From assembly GCA_005281725.1 (NCBI GenBank), contig SSBO01000012.1:20473060-20537059 (forward strand): DNA of 64,000 nt. Reading direction: 5' to 3'. Shown one piece after another: positions 47,932 through 59,803 of the stretch (the stretch's first letter is position 1; every line of letters begins with the position of its first letter). The DNA is from Wuchereria bancrofti. Its lineage: Eukaryota > Nematoda > Chromadorea > Rhabditida > Onchocercidae. The position numbers and the translations under genes are program-made. A model generated the notes under the pieces. That model saw only the letters and a program-made list of their open reading frames with translations, was not told the origin of the DNA and did not search any database.

Positions 47932-49566
47932 TCTTTTTTAAAATAAAATATTATGAAAAAAACATAGCTTCAAAGTCTTTTTTTCATTTCTTATAATCTT
48001 TTTTGAATTTTCCAGAAGTAAAGAGAGATTACAGGATCAGTATCAGTAAACTCATGTAAACAACTGCAGCAAGCCGCTAATTTTTAACGTGCACAACCGA
48101 GCACAATTTTTAAACAAAATTTTAAGAGTGCAAAAAAATTTTTTCCATCTAAAAATCTCCAGTACTACTTGTTTTTTCTTTCTTTTTCTCTCTCTCCCTC
48201 TCTCTCTCTCTCTTATCTCACAATTATTTAGATGCTAGAAATTTACTTTTTACTTACATAAAAATGCTAAATATAAATATATCATTGCTAAAAGCAAAAC
48301 TAGGATAAATGATTTATCATTTTAGAAATTTTTAAGAAATTAAAAAAAACACGAAAAAATTAAGTTTTCTTTTTTATCAATCCGTAATAACAAGTACTTC
48401 ATTTTAGCCTTGTTGAAACAAATAAAATTACTCAAATTTGATATTAAGTAGTGAGATGTTTTGCTGATTGCTATTGGAGTTGATGAAAGTGCAAAGTGTT
48501 TAAATTAAGCGTTAAAAGTCTCCTTTTTTGTTTTTTTTTTTGTTTTCTGTTTTTTTCCTTTTTTTTTTGTTTTTTGTATAAATATTTACTTTGAGTGAAT
48601 GCAGAGAATAGTATCATGTAAAATATACTAAGCATATGGATGGATCTTAGGAAAGGTAGCATCTGTTGCTATTCTGTCAAACACATGTGCCTCTTGAGTT
48701 CCTCTTCAATACTTCATTCATTCATTCAACAATGTTGGATACAGTCTGATCGTTTAGGATTACCTTTTTGTATGATTTTAAGAAATTTGAAACTAGGAAA
48801 GGTCATTATCTTTTATAACTTTTTTATTAAATTTTTGATAGAATTTTTGCCTTTTTTTTTCTTTTTTGACACAGTATTTAATGAATTTGTGAAGTCAATG
48901 AATATTCTAATTCAAAAGATTTAATTAATTGTTTAATGATTTGTTGTTGAAATTTTGATGAGAAATTAATTTCTGATTTAAAGTAACCTTTTTTAAATTA
49001 AATGATTGAATCGTTTACGATGATTAGAAACCATAGATTTGATTGAGAAGAGTCTATCTATGTGAGCACTTTACTGCGAGGCAATTACTCTTAAAGAAAG
49101 GTTTACCGAAATGCTTGTTTGATTGTTTGTTGCTTACCAAGCGGATGGGTAAAGTTGGCACAGATTAGATGAAGTGATTATCGCGGATGTGAGGTTATCT
49201 TAATCATTTGATTGTTTATTCTGACCCATTTAGCAATAGTGAACTGTCAAATTTTGTTTATTTATTGTAATGCACTGAAATTTCTTAATGAAATTAGCGC
49301 TTTTTCAAATAGCATCGATTTAATTTTATTGGAAAGTTTGAATTGAATTTGAAAGTGTTTTTTTCGTAAAAAATTATGTAAATCACAATGAAATTTGATC
49401 ATCATTTTAATTTTTACCTGTTTATTGATTATTTCAAAAAATCTTATTTGAATTTTGATTATCAGATAAAACAATAGATAAAACAATAGACAATCATTTT
49501 TTATAATTTTTCATAGTTCCCGATCATTAAATTTATATTTAATTTTTTTCAAATATTGTTTTATTT

Positions 49567-49572
49567 GTGCAG
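49567..49572 (+). promoter_or_regulatory. Candidate trans-splice acceptor
   Basis: A T-rich tract ending TTGTGCAG is followed by 15 bases and an ATG at 49588. TAA occurs in frame at the first codon after the acceptor, so this can only be a first (leader-accepting) exon. Confidence 0.3.
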
Positions 49573-49587
49573 TAAGTTTTACAACTT

Positions 49588-49695
49588 ATGTTAATATTGA
49601 ATTGGAAAGTATTTAAAGATGTTGCACGAAAAATTCCATATGCTTTTCTTCCTTATTTTGAAAATGGCATAGAAAAAAAAGTTTTATTAGTAGAA
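49588..49695 (+). CDS. Candidate first coding exon, unrecognised protein
   Basis: Thirty-six codons (MLILNWKVFKDVARKIPYAF, then LPYFENGIEKKVLLVE) lie between a candidate trans-splice acceptor and a consensus donor GAA|GTAAGT. The composition looks protein-like, but I do not recognise the family and could not identify a convincing second exon between here and 53.7 kb. It could be a real small or fast-evolving gene, or a chance pairing of splice-like sites in AT-rich DNA. Confidence 0.25.
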
Positions 49696-51188
49696 GTAAG
49701 TCTTTACTTTCCCGCATATGATGGCACTGATATTTCAATTCTGAAAAGTGAACAAATATCCGAAATTCATATCTCATAGGTCAGAGTTTAAAGTTAATAA
49801 ATTTGATTAATCATTAAGGCACTATTTCATTAATTCTAATGAGAAAATGAAAAATATGATAATGCTATGCTCCTGAAAATGCTTTTAATGAGATCATTCT
49901 TCAATGATAGTTTTGGCTTATTTCTCAACCATTATTAGCCTAAAGTATTAATATATTAAATGGGTCCTAGTCTAATTATTTTACACGACATTGTCATCAA
50001 CAAATAATCTAATCAGAATTGAAGATGTACAACACAAATTAACAAATCTAAGCTTTCCCCATCATTTCCTATCATTAATAACAATATTGACCAATTAAGG
50101 AGATTGATCAATTGTCATTGCTTTCATTGCAAAGATTTTAATCAGTGAACAATTTTATTGTTGTTAAAGGTGCACTGAATATGCAAATATTAACAAAGTA
50201 AAAGATAAAATTTTCTTTTTTTACTGACTAACAAATAGAAAAGTAATCTGTGTATTCAATAATGAATTAAATTTAGATTATCAACAATTTGAGTTATTTT
50301 CTCTTTTATAATTTTTGAAATTTCGGATTATACTTAAAAGGAGCAGAAATTTTCGGACTGACATCTATTTATTGCTATTTTCTGAATTAAACATTGGATA
50401 CTTTTGAAATTTGTTTTTGATTTTTGTATTTTCGAATGTATGAATTCTATTGTATAGATGGTCAAATTGCTCGTTTAATTGACGTTTTGAACGAATTTCA
50501 ATAAAATTAATTATATAGTGGATCCGATTCAGTATATGAAGGAACTTCATACTTATTAAGTTTTCATGAGATAAAATTCGGTTCTGCTAACAGATTAAGA
50601 TAAAAATAATATTGCTCAGTGGATTTTTTGACTTCATCGAAAAATAAGCACTGATTATTTTTAACAATTGAGAAACTTTCAAATTGAAACAGATAAAAAG
50701 GTTTCGAAAATATGTTAAATTCCACTTGTACCCTTCTTTTTATTGCTTTATGTTCAAATCTTTCAAAATTATTTTAGGATGCTCTTTTTTGTTCTATGAA
50801 TTTCATAAATGATCACAGTTTTTTGGAAATTTAAATCTGCAAAAGCACTAACAAAACATTTAAGATTAGATATAATTGATTGATGTAATTGATCGGGTGA
50901 TCTTCGTATAATCAAGTATTTAAATATTCAAGTATCTTTTAGTTATTAATTTTGTTTTATTCCTAAAAAGTTTGAAAGTATCAATTCTAATGACTCTAAC
51001 TTTCATTTTAAGATTTCTTTGCATAATTTCACAAGGTTTCCTAAAAGAATAAAGAAACTTTATGTTGTATAGAACGAACTTTTTTTTTGTTGTGATTTTC
51101 CTAATACAATCACGAAATTTTTTATCTTACTTAGATATCTAATCACTTTGTGATTCAGCATTTAAAAGTGATTAGATCATTGTTACTC

Positions 51189-51267
51189 AATATAGTTCAG
51201 ACTAATTCAGTATAGTTCAGACTAATTCAATATAGTTTAGACTAATTCAATATAGTTCAAACTAATT
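51189..51267. repeat. 20-bp tandem repeat, four copies
   Basis: TATAGTTCAGACTAATTCAA repeats at 51191, 51211, 51231 and 51251 with single-base variants; the last copy is partial. Confidence 0.9.
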
Positions 51268-52458
51268 TCCAATAAATTTTGATTCTGTTTTTAACATAAC
51301 TAATGCAATTACTGAATTAGATTAATGAAATAATAGAGGAGATAATCATAAAAAGTAATAATAATTTGCTCAAAAATTAGTGTCACCTTAGCAATTTTTT
51401 TGCTACATTTCTGTCTTTAAAAGTAAAGTTTAAATTATAACAAAAGCAGGTAATAATTAGCTTTATCGTTATAATTTTTCTTAAATGATTGAAAATTTTT
51501 CCTTGAGTTAATGTAGATTTTGATAATTTCTCCTGCTGAATCAATAATTTGTTCTATTTTTTCCTTTTTTGAGAAGTTTTAAAGATTTTACTATTCTATG
51601 TGAAATATGAATGCAATAATTGAAATTTATGAAATTAATATAAATTGGCTATGATTTGAAACAAAATAAATAATATTTACCACCCACCTCATTTAGGTTG
51701 CCATAATATTCATTTATTCTTTTTTGCTATTTAAATTTTTACAATTTGGCGGAATTTATATTCTCTCTGAAACTATCAATGTGATAGGAAAATGATTCGC
51801 TAGTAGTTGTACAATGTGTTTCAAATCATTTTTGAATGGAAAATTTCTTTTTTCACGATTACTTTTCTTATTACGAAACATTTTAATGTAAACTTTGTTT
51901 AAAATAAATTTTGCTAAAGAACGATATTATGCAACAAATGCTTTGGCGCACAATTTAAACAACAAAACTTTCATTCTCACTTTTTTTTGTCAGCAATTAC
52001 TTTGATTCTGTTCTAAATTTGTAACAATGCTACCATTGGAAAGAAAATAAATGCTTGCTTATGATTAAGCAAATTCAAACTCTTTTAACAAACATTTAAA
52101 ATTTTTTCAATTTTATTTATGATGAATCACTACATAATTTCAAGAATTAATTTCTCTCGTAATTTCTAAATGTGTAATATTTAATAAATTATTGTTTATG
52201 ATAAAGTATAAATGATTATAAAATGATTTTTTTGTATTATCAGTAGAAGAAGCAATCAATGAACAAATAAGTATTACTTTTGAGTGATAAATAATCGTTA
52301 AGAGTGAAACTGAACGAATTTTCTTTTTTTTTTTTGTGTGTTTTATAATATACTAATGGAATAATATTATCGAAAAGAAAGTTTTAAAAGTGAATTTCAT
52401 ATTTTACGTTCTTTTTTTTTTTTTTTTAAAACTAACAAATCATAACGAAGATATTTAC

Positions 52459-52503
52459 GAGAGAGAGATCGAGAGGGGGAGAGAGAGGGAGGGAGAAAGA
52501 GGA
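52459..52503. repeat. GA-rich low-complexity tract
   Basis: A purine-only stretch of GAGA and GGGA interrupted by one ATC. Confidence 0.8.
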
Positions 52504-53708
52504 GGATTGTTCATATAAATTGTTTATTTCTTTGGATTATCGGATAGTTATGTTGCACAGCCATTTCTTTTAAAATTACGCATTATTTTACGCTTTATGT
52601 TTATTGGTTCATTTATGCCATACTTTATGCTTTTTTATTCAAATAAATCACTTAGGTCTTATTTTCTTTTCTCTCTTTTTTTTTTATAAAATGTATTCTT
52701 TTAAAAAACAAATTTTTATTAATTTTTATTCTTTGCATAATTTTTTCCAGTGTTAAAGTTTATTTCAAATTATAATAAATGTAAACAAATAGATGAATGA
52801 ATAAGTAAATAAATAAATGAAATAAATATATATGTAGTCGTTTTACAAGTGTTCTCTTGGTATATTTCAAAAATTAAAATAACAGTGAAGGCGCATTTAT
52901 TCCAGCAGATGTCCTGTTGGAATCGAATAGAATTCTTGCTATTCTCTGGTGCTATTTGGTTACTATTTCTTTTTTTTTTTGTTCTTTTTTAAAGCATATC
53001 TTATCAATCTTTTGACTCAGAATGCACCAGTAATCCATCATATCAAATCAGAAGCAAACACAATCAAAGGATCCGTTAAATATGTTATCTTGACAGCTTA
53101 TAATATTTCAAGGCTTGATAATTTCATTTCTTACCTGTGTAAATACCTGTCCAATGCACAGAAATTAATCATAATCAATTATTATTAAATCATAGAATGA
53201 ACAGAGAAGAAAAAGAAAAAAGTTACATAAAGAATTAAGAGGTAGAAAGTGAAGAAAAAAGTGGAAATATGAGAATAAAGAAGGAAAAATCAGTCCCTTT
53301 AAACTATTAAATCTTAAATCTTTCCAAATTATAATTGCAACAATCAGCTTTTCATCATTGATAATAGATTGATTAAAATGAATGGAATTGACAGTCGATG
53401 ATGTTATACTTTCAAGTTGGCTAACATACCGCCAGATATATAACAATGTATAAATTTTGATAAGCAGCTTAATCATTTCAATAGAGATTCATTCAAAAGT
53501 AGGGCAATCAAAATCATTATTCATACTTTTAATTTTTTTACAAATTTCGTAATCAACAAGTAACGTTCAAATTATACAGCAATGAAAATGTGTATTGTTT
53601 CAAAACATCTTTTAATTACTTGTAAATTGGATATTAATTTCAACAGTACTAAGGCGGCGCATTTGGTTTGATACTTCAGTGTATTGTTCAAATTATGAAT
53701 ATAAGTTA

Positions 53709-53715
53709 TTTACAG
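53709..53715 (+). promoter_or_regulatory. Likely trans-splice acceptor of the integrin beta-like gene
   Basis: TTTACAG ends at 53715 and leaves a 25-base leader before the ATG at 53741. This arrangement is typical of SL-trans-spliced nematode genes; trans-splicing is inferred. Confidence 0.5.
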
Positions 53716-53740
53716 ATATTTCGAAGTTAATTTTCGTCTA

Positions 53741-56700
53741 ATGAAATCTCACATATACTCGCTATTTGCACTATTTATTGTTATTGCTGATGGTGAGTAA
53801 CTTTTGGATGAATTTCATTCCATAAGTTGTGCTAATTAGAAATTAGTCAACATTATTTAATTTCAGTATTTGCAAAGGATGTCAGGAAATTATGTACCAA
53901 TACATTGGGTAGCAGAAGTTGTGGCCAATGTATTAAACAACATCCAGATTGTGCATGGTGTCTTGATCCGGTTAGCTTATTGCTCATCAATCATTTGTAA
54001 ATTAAAAATAAAACAATTTTGAAGGAATTAAAAAAAAACAATTTGAAAAAAACTTTGAAGGAATTAATATATTTAGGATTTTGTCAATTAAAATATATTC
54101 AATACATATTGGAATCTTCAACTGCTGCAAAATTATGTATTGTTAGCTCAAAATGATAAGTATAAATATGTTAAAAATTATACTATTGCTTTTTATTTGC
54201 TTATTTAATATGATTTGACTTTCTGACAAATTTATTTTTGACAAACTAAATCCCAAAGTTGAGTTTATTTTATATTTCAATTAATTTTTCTCACTGATGC
54301 CTTAGTTCTGTGTGAAAATTAATTATTTGAAAAAAAAAGTGAAATTAAGGAAATTTCGAATTATATTAAACTATTCTAAATATGAATGAGATTAGAGCTC
54401 AGAAATGCAATAAGTTTGACCATCCAGGTTTAAGCCAATAAAACTTACTGTCAATTAGCATGACAGAATGGAATTTAAATTAACAAAAAACACTTTCAAA
54501 AAAAAAAAAAACCTTAAGAGAATATTAAGATTAATGTAATCGTTGTGCATAAATATTTTTCTGTGGATTTTTTTTTTTTTTTTTCGAATTGATAATAAAT
54601 TATGAGGAAGAAAATTTTTGAAATATTACAGCATTTGGTAGGTCCATCACGATGCGATTTAAAATCTGAATTTCAAGGCAAATGTGCTCCATCGCTTATC
54701 TATTCACCAACTACAGAAGTTCGAATTGTACCTCAAAATGTAATATTTATTTTTGAATAATAAATCGAATCTTTTTCGTTTAATCTAAATTAGTTTTAGA
54801 ACAATTTAACAAGTTCAGAAGTTTCCAGGTATGTAACCTTTATTGATCATAGCAATTTAGTTGTCCTTTTAAGTAAGGACAACTAAATTGCATTTTATAG
54901 CTGAAAATTCCGTTACTGCAAAATTTAAAGACACTATAAAATATTATTTAATTTTTCCAGCTTATTTTTCTTGAAATTTCCAAAACTAATTAATTATTGT
55001 TTTAGAATTTGCCATTAGGAAGTAAACAGGCAGATGGTGCAACGATTGTACAACTCGAACCACAGCAAGTTGTTTTGAGAATGAAACCTGGTAACCATAA
55101 ATTTTATAATTACTTCATCCTATCTCATATCTCATTCAAATTTTGTCACTTCTATGAAATAGCAAAAAAAAAAACATTAGGTCTTCTCACGTACTACTGG
55201 TAAAAGTGATGTATTTGAAATTACTATAAAATGCTAGAATTTGCATTTTCAAATTTATTTTCACTATCGGCTAAAAGAAATTACTGCTATAATTATTTCT
55301 TTCAAATTTTCATTATTATTTAAATGCATATAACAAAATGAACTTGATTATTTTAAAATGTCAGTAACTTGACATACTTTTTTTTCTTTCATTCTTTGTT
55401 AGTTAGTAAATATCTTTTGTTTGTTTGGTGAGATCTGAAAAAAAAAAGAAGCAAATCATCCGACCATTTAGTCTTTTTCTTTGTTTTCCTCTTTCTTTGT
55501 CATGCTCAAATTTTATAATTCAATCCAAAAACAACAATATATTTAGTTAGCAATAAACTGTCTATTATTATGTTCAAATCTGATGACTCAATTCAAATGT
55601 TAGTGATAGGTAGTTGAACAGTACAAACTTCACGTCGGCAAATATTGCTAATTTAAAAAGCAGAAAACATTGCTTAATAAACTAAGTTGAAAAAAAAAAA
55701 AAAAGAAAACAAAGTGTGTGTGTTGTTTTTGTAATTAAATGCACTTTTTAACATATAAACAGCAAAATAGTGCTGAAGAAGAAGCATATAAACAAAATAG
55801 CAGCCAATTATCATTGCTGTGTAAAAGTAAAGTTAAACAAAATTTCCGAGAAGAATGAAAAAATTTTAGTAGCTTTGAAAGCAATGTTAAATTCAAATTC
55901 CATGTTACAACTATAATCACCATTTTATCATTGCTTGGTCAGGTTATCTTATCAAATAAACATATGTTTTTGTAATTATATGCACTTTTTGAAAAATTCT
56001 TATCACAACAAAATGAATCATCTTAGGAAATGATTTAAATTTTTGCTGCTTTACAATTATATATGAGAAGAATTAAGGAAAATTAAAAAGAATTTTATCG
56101 ATGAAAATTTGAAAATTTTTATTTCTTAATGTTAAATGCGACAAGTAATTAAGCAATTAGAAATAATTGTTAAATTAGAAAACAACAAACGAATGTCTGC
56201 CTTATCATTTTCTTATAGTTTATGCTAATCAAATAATAAAATACTACAAGTTACTCTGCTAATTATAATCACTTAATCATCTCTTCCCCTTTCATCTTTC
56301 CAATTAATTTTTTACCTAGATTATTTGCATGTATCGCAAAAGTGTTGAAAATCTTCATAAATTTCACTTTTAATCCATGGTATTACATTTCTTCACTTTC
56401 GTCTAGTTTTTTCCTTTTGCCATCCAATCACAGCCAAATACTATAAAATATGATTTCATGACACTTTTCACGATTCATTGTTGTGAATTTTCGTAAATGT
56501 TTGAAATAAAATATTTCATTTTTTTTTAAACTATCGCCTTATTTTCACTCGCCTATTTCTCTATTAATGCCTTATTAAATTCATCAAACTCACAATTGTC
56601 TTAATTTTTTGATCCAAAACTTAGCAAAATTGCACTGTTTGATTCCTTTCTCTATCAATGTCTTATTTTATGCTTTCAATTTAAGTTAGTACTAAAATAA

Positions 56701-59700
56701 AAATTGTACACATATTAAATGATATTTGCAGATGAAATATTTCATTTGAGAAGTGAAATTTGAAAAGTTAAATATTAGTTTAAATCAAAAAATAGTTGGA
56801 AGATATTTATGTATACCTTATTTGCATGAATTTACTTTATTTAAGTGATTTTTTTATTTCCAGGTGATATAATGGAAGTACCATTCAAATACCTGCACAG
56901 GCCACAGCAACCAAGTCAGCGTGATTTTGTCATACAAACCAGCGAGTTTCGATCATTGGGTGTTGGTATCGATTTTTCCATTCTTTGCGGAGGGTATATT
57001 TTATTAAATTTGAAATTTATCAAATATTTAATTGTTGAACATCTTCATTTAATAATAATGCTTAAAATATTAGTTTACATTTACACCTCATTTGTGCATT
57101 TATTCGAAATGAAACTACTTTGCTTTTTTACAATAAAAATAAATGAGATTTTTGTTCAAATTAAATTCCCAACAAATTCTATTGTTTTTGCATAACTTAT
57201 ATTTTAATAATCTGAATTAAATGAAAATTGATAAAACACATCAATATATTACTTTTTCTCTTTGAAAGTTACATTTACACTTTCTCATTTGTGCATTTAT
57301 TCGAAATGAAACTACTTTGCCTTTTTTTTGCAAACTATTAATTGATTCAAATTTCGAACTTAAAAAAAAAAGAAGTTAAAAATATATTTTACAGAAAGCG
57401 AGTGCAAGGACGGCAATGTCCAAATGTTGCAATAGGTGATCAAATCGAATTTTTCGCGAAAGTATCCTTAAACGAGTGCAAATTAGGAGGCGATATTGCG
57501 GTTTCTATTGGCGCATATGGTTATCAAACCGTTTCTGCTATGTATATCACACCATCATGTGGTTGTGAATGTGAAAAAGTGCAAAATCAGGTTTATACAT
57601 CATATCTTTTCCAGATGTATAAAGCAGTTTTAATGTTTTATAATTAAAAGAGATATAAAATGCTCAGTAAAATTCTCTGGTGTTATTTAAACGAATTATT
57701 TCTAGGAAAAGCTATCACCATTATGTTATGGTGCAGGCGATTTAATTTGTGGTGTATGTGAATGTCAACCAGGTAAAGGTGGAAATCACTGTGAATGTGA
57801 TTTAAAGCAGCATGGTGCTTTATCAGCTCAGGAATTGGAAAATAGATGTAGAAAGTAAGAATTGATAATTATCATGATTAACTTTTAATTTAAATAATTA
57901 AAATTCAAAAGAATTAAAAGTGATATTATAATATTATGCATTTCATACTTTAAAAGATTCGACTCATATTTTTATTCATAGAAATTCGTTTAATTTAATT
58001 CATAATTCATTCCATAGCACAATAAACCTCACCCAAATAGCTCAATAAGATATACATTCTAACAAATTAAATTGGAAAAGATTAAAGCAAACGTTTGTTA
58101 TCATTTTAGAACTCCGAAAGATTTAGTTTGTAGCGGTAATGGTCAGTGCAAATGCGGTAGCTGTCTTTGCAACGTCGAACACGTAAGTGTATTTAGCGTT
58201 CTGCTGACTCAATTTTACCTCAGTACTAACTTTAAAATTATGTTTAAAAACTAATGTTTAAAAAAACGTTGAGATGCATCGAAGTTCCGTTATATACGCT
58301 GAATACGTAGGCATGGACAACTGATTGACTTTTTTTTTTTCGAATGTTTATTTATTTGTTAAAATGACAAAATTTTCCTTTGGGTGAAGTGTTTTGGTTG
58401 GATTCGAGATTTAAAGAGATTTAAATTCGAAATTTGACTTTACCAACAATCATTATTGATCTACACGTCAATACGATTGTTATTGCTATCTTTTGAAATT
58501 AAAATCTGGTCAATTAAACTTAATAGTTTTGATCGCACTATGAGGAAACCCTTGTAGAATTCAATTGTTATAGGTTCGTGGAAATTATTGCGAATGTGAA
58601 AATATGTCATGTCCAAGTTCTAATAACAGAATGTGTGCAGGCCAAGGTGAGTGCAAATGTGGCAAATGTCATTGTGAAGAAGGTTATACAGGTGATGATT
58701 GCTCGTGCACTCTCGATACTTCTTCATGTTTAGAAGGCGGAGTAAGTTTCAAGAAGATTTGTGAAAATTTTTTATTTTATATTAAAAATTTTGCATATGC
58801 GTTTTCTTTCAAAAATATTTATATGAAAAAAAAAGAAGTATATTTTTGCGCAAATGTTTTATTTTCTATGGTATGAGCGTATGCGAACCAAATTTTCTAC
58901 TTATTTCTTTATTGTATCTGTGTTTAACTTTTTTTCTGTAGATTTTTTTAAATTTTAAGATATAAACTTTATTATCAGCATTTCACTCTTTAACTTTTCA
59001 ATGCAGTTTATTGGAATTTTTGTTTTCTTTTTTTTTCAGAAAATTTGCAGTGGACAAGGTAGATGTGAATGTGGAAAATGCGTTTGTTATGAGGGTTTCA
59101 CAGGGTTAACTTGTGGAGTAGTGGCTGAAAATGAGGCCTTAGATGATGAAATGCCTGAATCACCTGATTTTGGTGAACATGGTGAGATGGATGGATCCTC
59201 AAAAGATAGTGTAAACAAAGTTGGATATGATCAATTTCAAGAAGAGAATTTAGATGAGATTACTGAAAATAAAGTGAAAGAGGGCGAAGAATATGCTGAA
59301 GTAACAGAAGGATATGAAATGAATGGTCAAGAAGGTATGAAAAGTGAACATAATTCAAAAATTTAATTGTTATCTATTTCTATTCCATTTGTATTGATTA
59401 ATATATGAAGTTTTGTTTTTTTTTAATCAGAAATAAAAAAATTATACGTGAAAATAATCAGCAATTTCAGAAAAAAAAGAAAAAAGAAAGAAAAACAAAT
59501 GAAATTATTATTATTATAAGATTGAGGTTAAGATTTTAAAGCATAATAAAAGGATGGTTTTTTAAATGTTACAAAAATTTCATGAACCATTTTTTTTTTA
59601 TAGCTGGTGAAATATTGCCATCAGTGGATGATGATGATATTGGTAGTAAATCAGCTGAATTAACTGAGACAAGAGCTGAAGCTGGTGATAGCGGTAATGA

Positions 59701-59803
59701 TGGTGATATGATGACACATGAAGGACAAACTGCTGGTTGCTTACGGATAAAAATTCATTCATTCTTTTTATTAATATCATTAATGATACTTTTTTGGCCT
59801 TAA
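53741..59803 (+). CDS. Integrin beta-like protein lacking the beta-I domain, with acidic stalk and hydrophobic C-terminus
   Basis: Eleven exons join in frame: 53741-53792, 53867-53970, 54632-54739, 55006-55090, 56864-56993, 57395-57590, 57706-57854, 58110-58182, 58574-58741, 59040-59334 and 59604-59803. They give 519 residues. Signal peptide about 1-20; PSI domain about 25-75 (SCGQCIKQHPDCAWC). The first half of the hybrid domain follows (TIVQLEPQQVVLRMKPG, ending FKYLHRP), then directly its second half (GVGIDFSILCGGKRV, then CPNVAIGDQIEFFAKV). Four cysteine-rich I-EGF modules run from about 205 to 388 (CSGNGQCKCGSCLC, CAGQGECKCGKCHCEEGYTG, CSGQGRCECGKCVC). The roughly 240-residue beta-I domain that should interrupt the hybrid domain is absent. 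After I-EGF4 come about 110 residues rich in Glu and Asp, then HSFFLLISLMILFWP and stop: no beta tail, no NPxY tail. The end suits a GPI signal or a tail-less membrane segment. Ligand binding by the usual MIDAS site is impossible; the role is unknown. Confidence 0.88.
54852..54891. repeat. Perfect 17-bp-stem hairpin in intron 3 of the integrin-like gene
   Basis: GCAATTTAGTTGTCCTT (54852-54868), a 6-base loop TTAAGT, then the exact complement (54875-54891). It lies in the intron between exons 3 and 4. Confidence 0.75.

Larger units (their letters stand above)
43656..49566. other. AT-rich interval without a recognised gene
   Basis: Only short unconserved frames and simple repeats are seen: GAA/GGA at 46426-46459, CT at 46513-46542 and at 48187-48213, plus a long T-rich run at 48520-48575. 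No RNA gene was recognised. Confidence 0.5.
49700..53708. other. AT-rich interval with weak coding candidates
   Basis: A 79-codon plus-strand frame ends at 53188 and contains INLLTQNAPVIHHIKSEANT. It has a T-rich start but no recognised domain. Otherwise only simple and tandem repeats are seen. Confidence 0.4.
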
